A DNA stretch of 44,923 nt. Origin: an uncultured Clostridia bacterium. GTDB taxonomy: Bacteria; Bacillota; Clostridia; Christensenellales; Aristaeellaceae. The first letter of the stretch is position 1. Each line of letters begins with the position of its first letter. Of this stretch, positions 15,196 through 23,902 are shown in pieces. Under the pieces are notes generated by a model that was not told the DNA's origin, searched no databases, and saw only the letters and a program-made list of their open reading frames with translations. A program made the translations under genes and the position numbers. The DNA is taken from the NCBI GenBank assembly GCA_934632155.1, contig CAKTXZ010000022.1:1-44923 (forward strand). The letters run 5' to 3'.

Positions 15196-16860
15196 TCAGC
15201 CATTCCCGGATTCCTGCGGGTTATGCGTCAGATATACCTCGCCCGTATGGCCGTCAAGGATGATCTCGTAGCATTTTTCCGGATCGCCGCCCATTTCAAA
15301 GCTCAAATAGTAAATCGGCATTTCATAGGTTTTATCATAGAGGAAATAGGGCTTCACGGTAAAATAAGGGCAGATTCTGGCGCTGTCGAATTCATCCTCC
15401 GTAAACGTATCCGGATATGCCTTCATCAGCGCCTCCTTGGCGATCACCAGCGCGCGCTCATAGGAAATATCATCCTCGCCTGGAACGCCGTAGGGCGATT
15501 CTTCACCGTTGTCATGGTAGAGACCGCCATAGCGCGCCTTTTCCTCAATACTCCATGTTCCCCAATCGCCAAGCTGCTCCTGAAGCCATGCCTGCCGCTT
15601 GGCGTTTTCATTGATTTGTTCATAGCTTTCATAAATGTTTTCCAGCGTATAGGTCTGGGCGTTGATCGTCGCCTCAAACAGCGTTCTGCGGCCGACGCAA
15701 ACCGAAATCTGCCAGAGCGGAATACCCGGGGTCTGGTGCGCGGCGAACGTTGCGTAATAGCGCAGCCCATCCGTCTCGGCCTGCTCCAGCGCGTATGTTT
15801 TCATCAGCGTTTCCTTCACCAGCGCGATGGCCTCGTCCTCGCTCATTTCGTCCGCCGCCGGCATGCGCGGGCATTCGCTGAGGATGCCGGACTGCGCAAG
15901 GTAGCTCAAGCTCGCAAAATCCCAGAGGTTTTCCGCATCCAGCTTCTTCGCGATCATCTGATAAAGCTCCGCCTTCTGGGCGACAGGGATGGCCTTATAG
16001 CCCTGATACTTTTCCTCATAGGTCATATACACATCGTCCAGCGCATCCAGCACGTCGATGGCGTGGTCGTATTCCGCCTGCGTATAATTCGGATAATGCT
16101 GAACATCGCGCTCGGCCTTGTAAACCGTTTTGACGCCTTCATCCAGAACCACGCGATACTCCGCCGCGTAATCGTCGTTATCCTTGGGCATGAATTCCAC
16201 GACCCATATGTTGATATCCGGATTGCCAAACTCCCAGCCCTGATTCTCGTAGGCCGCGATATTGCACGCATCCAGATAGGCCTCCGTCAGCCCGGACACG
16301 TTCGAATAACGCCGCAGCACCTCCGCCTTGGCGGCGGTAATCGCCTGCGCCTGAAGCGCACGATTGGCCTCATATTTTTCCCGCGCCATTTCCATGGCGG
16401 CAAGGTATTCCTCCACGCTCGTTGTGGCCAGCGCTTCTTCGCTCGCCCGGTCGTAGAGCACATAAAAATTCATCATTTCACCGTGGTCACGGGAAATCAG
16501 CCAATAGTCACGGCTCGCGGCCCCCTCCGTAACCCGAACCAGATATCCCACCGAAGCCAGGGAATAATCGTTTTCATTGGTAATGCCGCATTTTTCCACC
16601 CAGAGCTGATAAGCAAGGTCGCAAAATTTCGTTTCCTCGTCGCTGTTTTGCTCCATCAGCTCAAATTCTCCCGTCAGGCCAAAGCGCGTCTTCCACTCTG
16701 TGCAGAATTCCTTCTGCCCCCACCATTCGTCGTTTGTAAGATAATCCGCCAAGCCGGCAAGCAGCTTTTGCGGGTCGTTTTCGGCATACGCGCCGCATGC
16801 GCAGGCGAGCAGCAGCATCGCCAGCATCGCTGTTAAGACCTGCTTCCAAACCTTTTTCAC
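15196..16860 (-). CDS. Large secreted protein of unknown function
   Basis: This 554-residue exported protein begins with a signal peptide (about residues 1-25). The LLAC near residue 19 could be a lipobox, but AYA-E is an equally plausible ordinary cleavage site. The mature part is acidic, rich in Tyr, Glu and Trp, with repeated helical segments such as SEDEAIALVKETLMKTYAL and SYERALVIAKEALMKAYPD, which resemble each other and suggest an internal duplication. The C-terminus, CYEIILDGHTGEVYLT, resembles PepSY-like domains, which inhibit or sense peptidases. No enzyme motif is seen. A near-consensus promoter precedes it and it stands alone. Confidence 0.72.
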   Translation of the reverse strand: MKKVWKQVLTAMLAMLLLACACGAYAENDPQKLLAGLADYLTNDEWWGQKEFCTEWKTRFGLTGEFELMEQNSDEETKFCDLAYQLWVEKCGITNENDYSLASVGYLVRVTEGAASRDYWLISRDHGEMMNFYVLYDRASEEALATTSVEEYLAAMEMAREKYEANRALQAQAITAAKAEVLRRYSNVSGLTEAYLDACNIAAYENQGWEFGNPDINIWVVEFMPKDNDDYAAEYRVVLDEGVKTVYKAERDVQHYPNYTQAEYDHAIDVLDALDDVYMTYEEKYQGYKAIPVAQKAELYQMIAKKLDAENLWDFASLSYLAQSGILSECPRMPAADEMSEDEAIALVKETLMKTYALEQAETDGLRYYATFAAHQTPGIPLWQISVCVGRRTLFEATINAQTYTLENIYESYEQINENAKRQAWLQEQLGDWGTWSIEEKARYGGLYHDNGEESPYGVPGEDDISYERALVIAKEALMKAYPDTFTEDEFDSARICPYFTVKPYFLYDKTYEMPIYYLSFEMGGDPEKCYEIILDGHTGEVYLTHNPQESGNG

Positions 16861-16899
16861 TCTTTTTCCCTCCTTTTCTGGATACGGCTTCCGTGTATC

Positions 16900-16928
16900 A
16901 TCATATGTCAGGGCAGGCTGTCTGTCAA
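16900..16928 (-). promoter_or_regulatory. Promoter of the secreted-protein gene
   Basis: On the minus strand TTGACA (16923-16928), a 17-bp spacer, TATGAT (16900-16905). Confidence 0.8.
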
Positions 16929-16986
16929 TCTGTGCAGCCGTTATTTACATAACTTTTACATCTGTAACAAAACGTTCAAAAGCGCA

Positions 16987-17026
16987 TCAAAAGGAAGCAG
17001 GGCGAAGAATTTCCCGTCCTGCTTCC
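16987..17026 (-). terminator. Terminator after the mrfA-ywlG operon
   Basis: On the minus strand, GGAAGCAGG (17018-17026) pairs with CCTGCTTCC (16993-17001) and is followed by TTTTGA. Confidence 0.75.
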
Positions 17027-17120
17027 AGCCAAAAGACAATGTATTATGAAAGGATAAGACGCGTTCAAGCCTTGCGCCTTCCAATGCGCAGCGCGCCCTT
17101 TTGCTTTCCTCCCCGGCGGG

Positions 17121-17666
17121 TCACTGGTACACCGCGCGCTCTCCGCCGATATAGGGCAGGCGAGAATAGGCCGTGACCACACGCGCATGGCCAACCTGCG
17201 TAATCTCGCCCCGGTAGGGCACGGCGACGGGGCGCAAATGCATGCCGATAAGCGTATCGCCGATATCGACGCCCGCATCCGCCTGCACCTGATAGACGAG
17301 GCAAGGGGAATCCATCATCCTCCACGCCGCCGCCGGAACGCTGCCGCCGGCCTTGGGCTGCGGCACTGCGTTCACACGCGTATAGCCAAAGCGAAGCGCC
17401 GCCGCAAGCGGAATAACAAGCGCGCGGTTGAGGTGCTCGCAGCACTGGAACACCGGCACGAGCTCATGCGCCGCACAGAAGGAAAGCACGGCCTGCGCCA
17501 CCCATTCGCCCATCAGCGGCACGCTCGCCTTGCCGATTTTCCCGCCGGCAATTTCGCTGGTCGAGCAGCCGATCACAATCTGTGCGCCGGGCTGAAGCTT
17601 TCCGGCAATTTTCAAATCCAGCAGCGCCTTGGTTACCTGCGCCTGAATCATCTCCTGATCCGTCAT
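17121..17666 (-). CDS. ywlG: TIGR01440/UPF0340 family protein (YwlG-like)
   Basis: This 181-residue cytoplasmic protein has the family signatures VIGCSTSEIAGGKIG near residue 32 and FQCCEHLNRALVIP near residue 73, then HLRPVAVPYRGEI. The family is widespread in Firmicutes and its biochemical role is not established. Its start overlaps the end of the upstream methyltransferase gene by 4 bp (ATGA), so they are translationally coupled. It is the last gene before the terminator at 16987-17026. Confidence 0.9.
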   Translation of the reverse strand: MTDQEMIQAQVTKALLDLKIAGKLQPGAQIVIGCSTSEIAGGKIGKASVPLMGEWVAQAVLSFCAAHELVPVFQCCEHLNRALVIPLAAALRFGYTRVNAVPQPKAGGSVPAAAWRMMDSPCLVYQVQADAGVDIGDTLIGMHLRPVAVPYRGEITQVGHARVVTAYSRLPYIGGERAVYQ

Positions 17667-18400
17667 TTTTCTCCATCTCCTTTTTCACGCCGAAAGGCGT
17701 ACATGCCAAGAGCCGTCGCGACGGCAAGGTTCAGGGAATCGATTGCATGGCTGTGCGGAATGCGCACCGGCTGCCCAAGCCGCGCAAATTCCGGCGGCAG
17801 CCCCGCCCCCTCGTTGCCCATAATCAGCGCGCAGGGACGCTTAACCGCCTCGCAGGCAGCATCCAGCACAGCGGCGCCGTCCAGCATGAACGGATAGCAG
17901 AAATGGCCGGGATGCTCCGCACGGTAATCCTCAAAGCGCTCATATTCGCGCACGCGCAGGGAAAACAGCGCGCCCATGCTGGCGCGGACGACCTTGGGGT
18001 CATACGCGTCCGTTGCGGGGCGAATAATGGCGATATCCTGAAAGCCAAAGCCTAGCGCCGCGCGCAAAATCGTGCCGAGGTTGCCGGCGTCCGCAATGTG
18101 ATGCAGCACCACATGGTCGCCCCCGCTCAGCGCCTCCGGTCGCTTCTCAAACACCGCCGCGGCAAAGCAGTTTTCCTTTCCGGAAATGCGTGAAAGCGCT
18201 TTGTCCGCCGCCTCAACGCGCACATGCATTTGCTCCGCCAGCGCAATGAGCGTTTCCACACCGTCGCTGCCCCTTCCTTTTAGGGAAACCAACAGCCGCC
18301 GAACCAGCTCCGGCCGTTTTTTCAGCGCCTCCATGGCGGGAAACACCCCCGGCGCATAAGAATAGTCCAGCTTTCGGTTATATGCCTCCAACGCAGGCAT
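17663..18400 (-). CDS. TrmH/SpoU-family RNA 2'-O-methyltransferase
   Basis: This 245-residue RNA methyltransferase has an N-terminal substrate-binding region (about 1-90) and the SPOUT knot domain. The knot motifs are HIADAGNLGTILRAALGFG (motif 1), ALIMGNEGAGLPPEF (motif 2) and SLNLAVATALGMYAFRRE (motif 3). SpoU enzymes methylate the ribose of specific tRNA or rRNA nucleotides; the target is not identifiable here. It lies 14 bp after the aldehyde dehydrogenase gene and overlaps ywlG by 4 bp. Confidence 0.88.
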   Translation of the reverse strand: MPALEAYNRKLDYSYAPGVFPAMEALKKRPELVRRLLVSLKGRGSDGVETLIALAEQMHVRVEAADKALSRISGKENCFAAAVFEKRPEALSGGDHVVLHHIADAGNLGTILRAALGFGFQDIAIIRPATDAYDPKVVRASMGALFSLRVREYERFEDYRAEHPGHFCYPFMLDGAAVLDAACEAVKRPCALIMGNEGAGLPPEFARLGQPVRIPHSHAIDSLNLAVATALGMYAFRREKGDGEK

Positions 18401-18413
18401 CTTGCCGCCTCCC

Positions 18414-19775
18414 TTATTTCATGAGCTTTTTCATGATTCGGATTTTCCGGTTGGTAAAGGGCGGGTAACGAACGGGCAGATCCAGCCAATTCGCCTTGCT
18501 GACGATGGACTTTTGATGGCTGAAGGTATCAAAGGAGGCCTTGCCGTGATAGCCCCCCATGCCGCTTTGCCCCACGCCGCCAAAGGGCATGCGATCGGTC
18601 GCCAGATGAATGATGGTATCGTTAACGCAGCCGCCGCCGAAGGGAATGCGGGTGAGCACGCTTTCCTTCATGCTTTCCCGGCGCGTGAACAGATACAGCG
18701 CCAGCGGCTTTTCATGCGCATTGATCGCCTGAATAGCCTCCTCCGGATCCCGGAAGGAAAGAACGGGCAGCACCGGGCCAAAGATTTCCTCCTGCATAAC
18801 CGGCGCATCCCATGACACATTGTCCAGCAGCGTAGGCGCAATGCGTTCGCCGTCGCCGCGGCCGCCGCAGTATACCGCTTCGCCGCGAATCAGGTGCATC
18901 ACACGGTCGTAATGGCGAACGTTCACCATGCGCGGCCATTGCGGGCTTGTCAGCGGATCACCGTAAAAATCCTGCCAGCAGCGCTTGATTTCCGCCATCA
19001 GACGCGCCTTGACCTTTTCATGCACGAGCAGATAATCGGGCGCAACGCACGTCTGCCCCGCGTTGAGCGCCTTGCCAAAGGCGATGCGCCGCGCGGCGAC
19101 CGGAATGTCCGCCGAATCGTCTACAATGCAGGGGCTTTTTCCGCCCAGCTCCAGCGTAACGGGCGTAACATGCTTCGCCGCCTTTTCCAGCACGATTTTC
19201 CCAACCGTTACGCCGCCGGTAAAAAAGATGTAATCGAATCTTTCATCCAGCAGCGCCTGATTTTCCTCACGCCCGCCAAGGATGACCGCCGCGCGCTCCG
19301 CCGGGAAGCATTCGGCAATCAATTGCGCAATCAATTGACTGGTAGCGGGCGAATAATTGCTGGGCTTGAGGATGCAATGATTGCCCGCCGCCACCGCGCC
19401 CACAAAGGGCGAGAGCGTAAGCTGCAGCGGATAATTCCACGGGCTCATAATCAGCACCACGCCGTAGGGCTCGCTCAGAACGTAGCTTCGGGAGGGAAAC
19501 TGCGCCAGCGGCGTGCGCACGCGCCTTGGCGCGGCCCAGCGGCGAAGATTCCGCATGGCGCAGCCGATTTCCGTCAGCACCATGCCGATTTCCGTCATGA
19601 ACGCCTCGCCGGGGCATTTGCCCAGATCCTCCTCCAGCGCGCGGTAAATGTCCGCCTCGCGGCGCAGCATCGCGTCGCGCAAAAGCTCCAGCGCCGCCAA
19701 GCGATCCTCTACGGAGTACGGATTCACCCGGTAAAAGGCGCTGCGCTGTAAATCCACCAGCTCATGAATGGTCAT
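18414..19775 (-). CDS. NAD(P)-dependent aldehyde dehydrogenase
   Basis: This 453-residue aldehyde dehydrogenase of the class 3 type is shorter than the about 490 residues of most ALDHs, as usual for this branch. It oxidises aldehydes to acids. The cofactor segment is IMSPWNYPLQLTLSP; the general-base Glu is in VTLELGGKSPCIVDD; the nucleophile Cys243 is in NAGQTC; EEIFGPVLPV and PFGGVGQSGMGGYHG follow. No membrane anchor is seen. Its start overlaps the 3' end of mrfA by 14 bp. The physiological aldehyde is unknown. Confidence 0.92.
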   Translation of the reverse strand: MTIHELVDLQRSAFYRVNPYSVEDRLAALELLRDAMLRREADIYRALEEDLGKCPGEAFMTEIGMVLTEIGCAMRNLRRWAAPRRVRTPLAQFPSRSYVLSEPYGVVLIMSPWNYPLQLTLSPFVGAVAAGNHCILKPSNYSPATSQLIAQLIAECFPAERAAVILGGREENQALLDERFDYIFFTGGVTVGKIVLEKAAKHVTPVTLELGGKSPCIVDDSADIPVAARRIAFGKALNAGQTCVAPDYLLVHEKVKARLMAEIKRCWQDFYGDPLTSPQWPRMVNVRHYDRVMHLIRGEAVYCGGRGDGERIAPTLLDNVSWDAPVMQEEIFGPVLPVLSFRDPEEAIQAINAHEKPLALYLFTRRESMKESVLTRIPFGGGCVNDTIIHLATDRMPFGGVGQSGMGGYHGKASFDTFSHQKSIVSKANWLDLPVRYPPFTNRKIRIMKKLMK

Positions 19776-22026
19776 GCAATAAATCCTCCAGCAATGCTTT
19801 CGCCGTTTCCTTGCCGCGCGGGCCCACTTCGCCCACCGGGCCGACGCAGGACGGGCAGCCCTGCGGACAGGGGCAGTCGTTGACCAGCGTCAGCGCATGG
19901 GTCAGCAGAATATCGCGCATGCGAAACGCCTTCTCAGCCAAGCCCACGCCGCCGGGGCAGTTATCGTAGAGAATCAGCGTCGGCTTGTCCGTAAACGGGC
20001 ACTTTACCTGATAGGACACCGCAATGTCGCGCGGCGAACACATCAGATACAGCGGCGCCAGAATACGAACGAGATTCGCTATGCCCAGCATACCGCTTTG
20101 CAGATCGTCCTTTGGATACTTGGCCGCAATGTCGCCGGGCACCGTGCGCCACATCGCGGTCGTATGCATTTCCGTTTCCGGCAGGCGCACCGGGCCGAAG
20201 CCGACGTTTTCATTGGTGTCAAAGCGCATTTTTTTGAAAATTTTGACCAGCGCCGTGACCTTTACCTCACCCAATGCAGCGTCCTTTTCCTGCTTTTCAA
20301 TGTCCAGCAGCGACAGGCTGACGTTCAGGTCGGCGTCGGTGTAATAATCCACATTGACGCGGCGGATAAACGCCTTGCACGCGTCAAAATCCAGCTTTTC
20401 GACCTGATAGGTTTGCCCTTCATGCATGTAAATGGCGTTTTCGTGCAGCAGCATCGGCACGGTAAAACGATCCATCTCGCCCACCATGCGCGGCCGCGCC
20501 GGATCTGTAATATCCATAATCAGGTAGTTTTCCGTCATGGCGGTACGCAGGCTCATTTCGCTGGCCGGAAATTCCTCCGCGCACCAGTGGTAGGTATCAC
20601 CCACATGACGAAGAATGCCGTTCTCGACCAGATAATCCAGCATTTCGTCGCCGCCCGCCGCATTGCCGAGCGTTTCGCCGTCGCGGAAGGGCAGCTCATA
20701 GGCCGCGCACTTGAAATGGCTCAGAAGAATATACAGGTTGTCGGGGTTGAGCAGCGCGTTCTCCGCGGGCTGGGTGAAGAAATAATCCGGATGGGTTACG
20801 ATGAACTGATCCAGCGCGGCGGAGGAAGCCACCATGATTGTCAGCGACACGCCGTTTCGGCGGCCGGCGCGGCCGGATTGCTGCCATGTGCTGGCGATTG
20901 TGCCGGGATAGCCGCACAGCACGCACGCCTCCAGCGCGCCGATATCAATGCCGAGCTCCAGCGCGTTGGTAGACACGACCGCCTCGATCTCCCCCGCGCG
21001 CAGACCCCTTTCGATCTCGCGGCGCTCCGACGGCAGATAGCCGCCGCGATAGCCGCGCACCTTCCCGCTATTGCCGATCGGGTCGCACACCAGCTCCTTA
21101 AGCTGACGGGTCAGCACCTCCACCTGCAGGCGGCTCTTGGCGAAGATAATGCTCTGCACATCGTTTCGCACCAGCATGGTCGCAATTTTCCGCGTTTCAG
21201 CCAGCACGCCCCGGCGAATGCCCAGCTGCGCGTTGACGACGGGCGGATTGTAGAAAATATAATGCTTCTCGCCCGCCGGCGCGCCGTTTTGGTCAATCAG
21301 GCGCACCTCGCGGCCAATCAGCGTCTCGGCCAGCTCCTTGGGGTTCTGAATCGTCGCCGAGCAAAGAATAAACTGCGGATGGCTGCCGTAGAATTCGCAC
21401 AAACGAAGCAGCCGCCGCACGACGTTGGCCAGATTGCTGCCGAACACGCCGCGATAGGCGTGGATCTCATCGATGACGATGAATTTCAAATTTTCAAACA
21501 GCTTCACCCATTTGGTATGCTGCGGCAAAATCCCGCTGTGCAGCATATCCGGGTTCGTCACCACCACGTGCCCCGCCTGCCGCACCGCCCGGCGCGCCGC
21601 GGCGGGCGTATCGCCGTCATAGGTATAGGTTTTGACGTCGACCTGCATCTCTTCGATCAATTCATATAATTCGCTCACCTGATCCGCTGAAAGCGCCTTG
21701 GTCGGGAACAGGTACAGCGCGCGCGCGTCAGGATTGCGTAAAATTTCCGCCAGCACGGGAAGATTGTAGCAAAGCGTCTTGCCGGAGGCCGTCGGCGTAA
21801 CGACGACATAATCGGCTCCCTCGCGCGCAGCCTCAAAGCACGCGGCCTGATGCGTATAGAGACGCTGCACCTTGCGGCGCGCAAGCGCTGCGGGAAGGCG
21901 CGGGTCGATGTCGGCCGGCCACGGGGCATACTGCGCCGCTCGCGGCGGAATCATCCTCCACGCGGTCACGTTCTCCATAAATTCCGAAGTTTCCTTCAGT
22001 CTTTCCAGCAGCTGCGGCAGGTTCAA
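19762..22026 (-). CDS. mrfA: MrfA-type DEAD/DEAH-box helicase with zinc-binding C-terminus
   Basis: This 754-residue superfamily 2 helicase has Walker A TPTASGKT (about 76-83), the DEIH box in FIVIDEIHAYRG, SAT in LCSATIQNP, helicase C motifs including STNALELGIDIG and QQSGRAGR, and a DUF1998-type C-terminal domain. Cys718, Cys720, Cys724 and Cys727 (CPCPQGCPSC) match the four-cysteine metal site of MrfA. In Bacillus, MrfA is a 3'-5' DNA helicase that repairs mitomycin C damage together with MrfB. No mrfB-like nuclease is seen beside it. The start is TTG 22026, with GGGGAGG 8 nt upstream; ATG in the spacer is out of frame. Confidence 0.92.
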   Translation of the reverse strand: MNLPQLLERLKETSEFMENVTAWRMIPPRAAQYAPWPADIDPRLPAALARRKVQRLYTHQAACFEAAREGADYVVVTPTASGKTLCYNLPVLAEILRNPDARALYLFPTKALSADQVSELYELIEEMQVDVKTYTYDGDTPAAARRAVRQAGHVVVTNPDMLHSGILPQHTKWVKLFENLKFIVIDEIHAYRGVFGSNLANVVRRLLRLCEFYGSHPQFILCSATIQNPKELAETLIGREVRLIDQNGAPAGEKHYIFYNPPVVNAQLGIRRGVLAETRKIATMLVRNDVQSIIFAKSRLQVEVLTRQLKELVCDPIGNSGKVRGYRGGYLPSERREIERGLRAGEIEAVVSTNALELGIDIGALEACVLCGYPGTIASTWQQSGRAGRRNGVSLTIMVASSAALDQFIVTHPDYFFTQPAENALLNPDNLYILLSHFKCAAYELPFRDGETLGNAAGGDEMLDYLVENGILRHVGDTYHWCAEEFPASEMSLRTAMTENYLIMDITDPARPRMVGEMDRFTVPMLLHENAIYMHEGQTYQVEKLDFDACKAFIRRVNVDYYTDADLNVSLSLLDIEKQEKDAALGEVKVTALVKIFKKMRFDTNENVGFGPVRLPETEMHTTAMWRTVPGDIAAKYPKDDLQSGMLGIANLVRILAPLYLMCSPRDIAVSYQVKCPFTDKPTLILYDNCPGGVGLAEKAFRMRDILLTHALTLVNDCPCPQGCPSCVGPVGEVGPRGKETAKALLEDLLHDHS

Positions 22027-22049
22027 GGCGCATTCCTCCCCTCTTTTTT

Positions 22050-22078
22050 ATTATACCTGTTCCCCGCGCCCTTGACAA
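22050..22078 (-). promoter_or_regulatory. Promoter of mrfA operon
   Basis: On the minus strand TTGTCA (22073-22078), a 17-bp spacer, TATAAT (22050-22055). No LexA-like box was recognised next to it. Confidence 0.75.
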
Positions 22079-22131
22079 GGCGGCTTTTGAGCGTTAGCCT
22101 ATAAAAAAACATTCACGCCTGCGCGGCATGC

Positions 22132-22160
22132 GAACCGATCGCCGGATTGCGTCGTCTAAT
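22132..22160 (+). promoter_or_regulatory. Putative ECF-type promoter of the second sigma gene
   Basis: CGTCTAAT (22153-22160) lies 22 nt before the start codon, mirroring the octamer at 563-570, which is 23 nt before the first sigma gene. GAACCG (22132-22137) is at the expected -35 distance; GAAC is a common ECF -35 core. No consensus sigma-A pair is visible here. Confidence 0.5.
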
Positions 22161-22182
22161 TGGCAGAAGGGAGGGGAAGGCC

Positions 22183-22653
22183 ATGCGGCAGGAGGAATTT
22201 GTCGCCTGCGTCGAGGGAATGGAGCGCGCGCTTTATCGCGTGGCCAAGACCATCCTGCGTTCGGACGCCGACTGCGCCGACGCGGTGCAGGAAGCGCTGC
22301 TCAAGGGACTGCGCGGCGCGGAACGGCTTCGCTGTCAGGAATATTTCCAGACATGGATGACGCGCATTTTAATCAACACCTGCAAGGATCTTTTGCGCAG
22401 GCGAAAACGCACGACTACCGTGGCGCTGCCCGAAAGCTATCCCGCGCCCGACGGACAGGAGCAGCGCGAATTATACGACGCGCTTTCCGCCATGGATGAA
22501 AAGCTGCGTCTTCCGCTTGTGCTGCATTATCTGGAGGACTTCTCCGTGCGCGAAATCGCGCAGATGCTCAAAACGCCGGAGGGCACCGTCAAGCGAAGGC
22601 TCTGGCTCGCGCGCAACGCGCTGCGACAATCGCTGACCGAGGAGGCAATATAA
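22183..22653 (+). CDS. ECF-type RNA polymerase sigma factor (second copy)
   Basis: This 156-residue sigma factor has region 2 (VAKTILRSDADCADAVQEA and TWMTRILINTCKDLLRRR) and region 4 (LEDFSVREIAQMLKTPEGTVKRRLWLAR). It shares architecture with the sigma at 594-1103 but is clearly diverged. ATG 22183 has GGGAGGGG close upstream. The next gene starts 1 nt after the stop codon and encodes a single-pass membrane protein, as in the first locus. No other regulatory gene is linked. Confidence 0.9.
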   Translation: MRQEEFVACVEGMERALYRVAKTILRSDADCADAVQEALLKGLRGAERLRCQEYFQTWMTRILINTCKDLLRRRKRTTTVALPESYPAPDGQEQRELYDALSAMDEKLRLPLVLHYLEDFSVREIAQMLKTPEGTVKRRLWLARNALRQSLTEEAI

Positions 22654-22654
22654 C

Positions 22655-23797
22655 ATGAGCAACGATGAAAAGCTGAAAAGCACGCTGGAAAAAGCCTTCC
22701 CGGATACGCCGGAGATTTTTCACCGCGCGCTGCAACGCGCCCTGCAAGGCGAACCGGCGCCAAAGCGCGGGCCGCGCCGCCGCGGCATGCTGCGCCTTGC
22801 GCTGTGCTGCGCGCTGCTGCTGGCGGTGTGCACCGTCTCGCTGGCGGTCGCCAATCACTACGGCGTGCTGAATTTCGACGCAGGATGGGATGAGCACTAC
22901 TATTTCACCCTTCCCGAGGCACAGGGGATGATTCGCTACGACCTTTGCCAGGTGCAGGTCGGCGATACGCTCTGGCGCGTAAAGGAATCCGTTTACGACG
23001 GCCGCGTGCTGCGCGTGCTCTATTCAGTGCGCGACCTGAACGCGGACGCGCCCTGCGCGGCGGATCAGGACCCTTGGGCGGCGTACAGCGCGCTGACGTC
23101 GCGCGAAGGGGTGGCGCTGGCATGCGACGGAAACGGCGAAATCTTCGTCAACGGGCACGGCGTGAATCTGGAAGCCGTCAATATGCGTCTCGGCGCGGAA
23201 AATGGAGAAATCGAGGGCTGGCTGGATTGCAGGATGAGCTACTACGACCCGGCCACCGGCACTTGGCCAAGCATTCAGGCAACCGGCGATATGCTGGTTG
23301 AGATGCCGTTCGTATTTTCCCGGGAAAGGAGCGCGCAGGAGGCCGACAGGCTCGCCTTCACCCTGCAGGCAGGCGACGCGGCCACCGCTTATGCGCTGGC
23401 GCTTCCCGAAAGCACGACGCTGCAAACCGGCGCCGTCTTCACCTTTACCGACCTGCATTTCTCCCCCGCCAACGTTTTCGTCACCTATCAGGTATACGTC
23501 CCCGCGCGGAACCTCCCCGCCGTCATGCCGAAGGACGACGAATCTGCCGAATACTGGGACATGCTGCTGCAGCTTCCCGAAATGCGCATGCTCATGTCGG
23601 ATCGGCTGGTCAATGAAAAAGGCGAACAGCTCGGCGTCAGCCGCGACGGCTGGGTTCGCCCCATTTTGCAGCCCGACGGCAGCCTGAAGATCGAAAGGCA
23701 TTTTGAGTCCGCGCCGAGCACCCTGTATACCCCGACCATCTACCTGATGCTGGGCGATGAAAAAATCGCCATACCGATGCGCTATCAGGCAAAATAG
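22655..23797 (+). CDS. Membrane anti-sigma-like protein, partner of the second ECF sigma
   Basis: This 380-residue protein has a cytoplasmic N-terminus of about 44 residues (SNDEKLKSTLEKAFPDTPE), one membrane span (about 45-66, LALCCALLLAVCTVSLAVA) and a large extracytoplasmic portion without an enzyme motif. Length, topology and the position one base after an ECF sigma match the protein at 1103-2290. The late LVNEKGEQLGVSRDG resembles LYQNGRLISKEGTQG of that protein. Anti-sigma function is inferred from position. GGAGG precedes ATG 22655. A strong hairpin follows the stop codon. Confidence 0.75.
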   Translation: MSNDEKLKSTLEKAFPDTPEIFHRALQRALQGEPAPKRGPRRRGMLRLALCCALLLAVCTVSLAVANHYGVLNFDAGWDEHYYFTLPEAQGMIRYDLCQVQVGDTLWRVKESVYDGRVLRVLYSVRDLNADAPCAADQDPWAAYSALTSREGVALACDGNGEIFVNGHGVNLEAVNMRLGAENGEIEGWLDCRMSYYDPATGTWPSIQATGDMLVEMPFVFSRERSAQEADRLAFTLQAGDAATAYALALPESTTLQTGAVFTFTDLHFSPANVFVTYQVYVPARNLPAVMPKDDESAEYWDMLLQLPEMRMLMSDRLVNEKGEQLGVSRDGWVRPILQPDGSLKIERHFESAPSTLYTPTIYLMLGDEKIAIPMRYQAK

Positions 23798-23821
23798 TTA
23801 TCGTTTTCCCCTTTTTTGCAG

Positions 23822-23877
23822 GAACAAACGTCCCGCGCACCGAATGGAGTAGCCATACGGGACGTTTGTTCGTTTTA
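23822..23877 (+). terminator. Terminator after the second ECF operon
   Basis: A perfect 14-bp stem, GAACAAACGTCCCG (23822-23835) against CGGGACGTTTGTTC (23858-23871), with a 22-nt loop, is followed by GTTTTA. Only 26 bp separate it from the next start codon, so it may also act as an attenuator for the YhhN gene. Confidence 0.85.
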
Positions 23878-23902
23878 TGTCCGGCAAGAGGGGGATGCTT
23901 GT

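Noticed and set aside
15151..16836. 561-residue plus-strand frame opposite the secreted protein
   Set aside because: The minus-strand reading has a signal peptide, promoter and ribosome binding site; the plus-strand reading has none.
22072..22108. TTGACA ... TATAAA pair as sigma-A promoter for the second ECF gene
   Set aside because: The spacer is about 22 bp, too long for a normal promoter; the GAAC/CGTCTAAT pair closer to the gene fits better.
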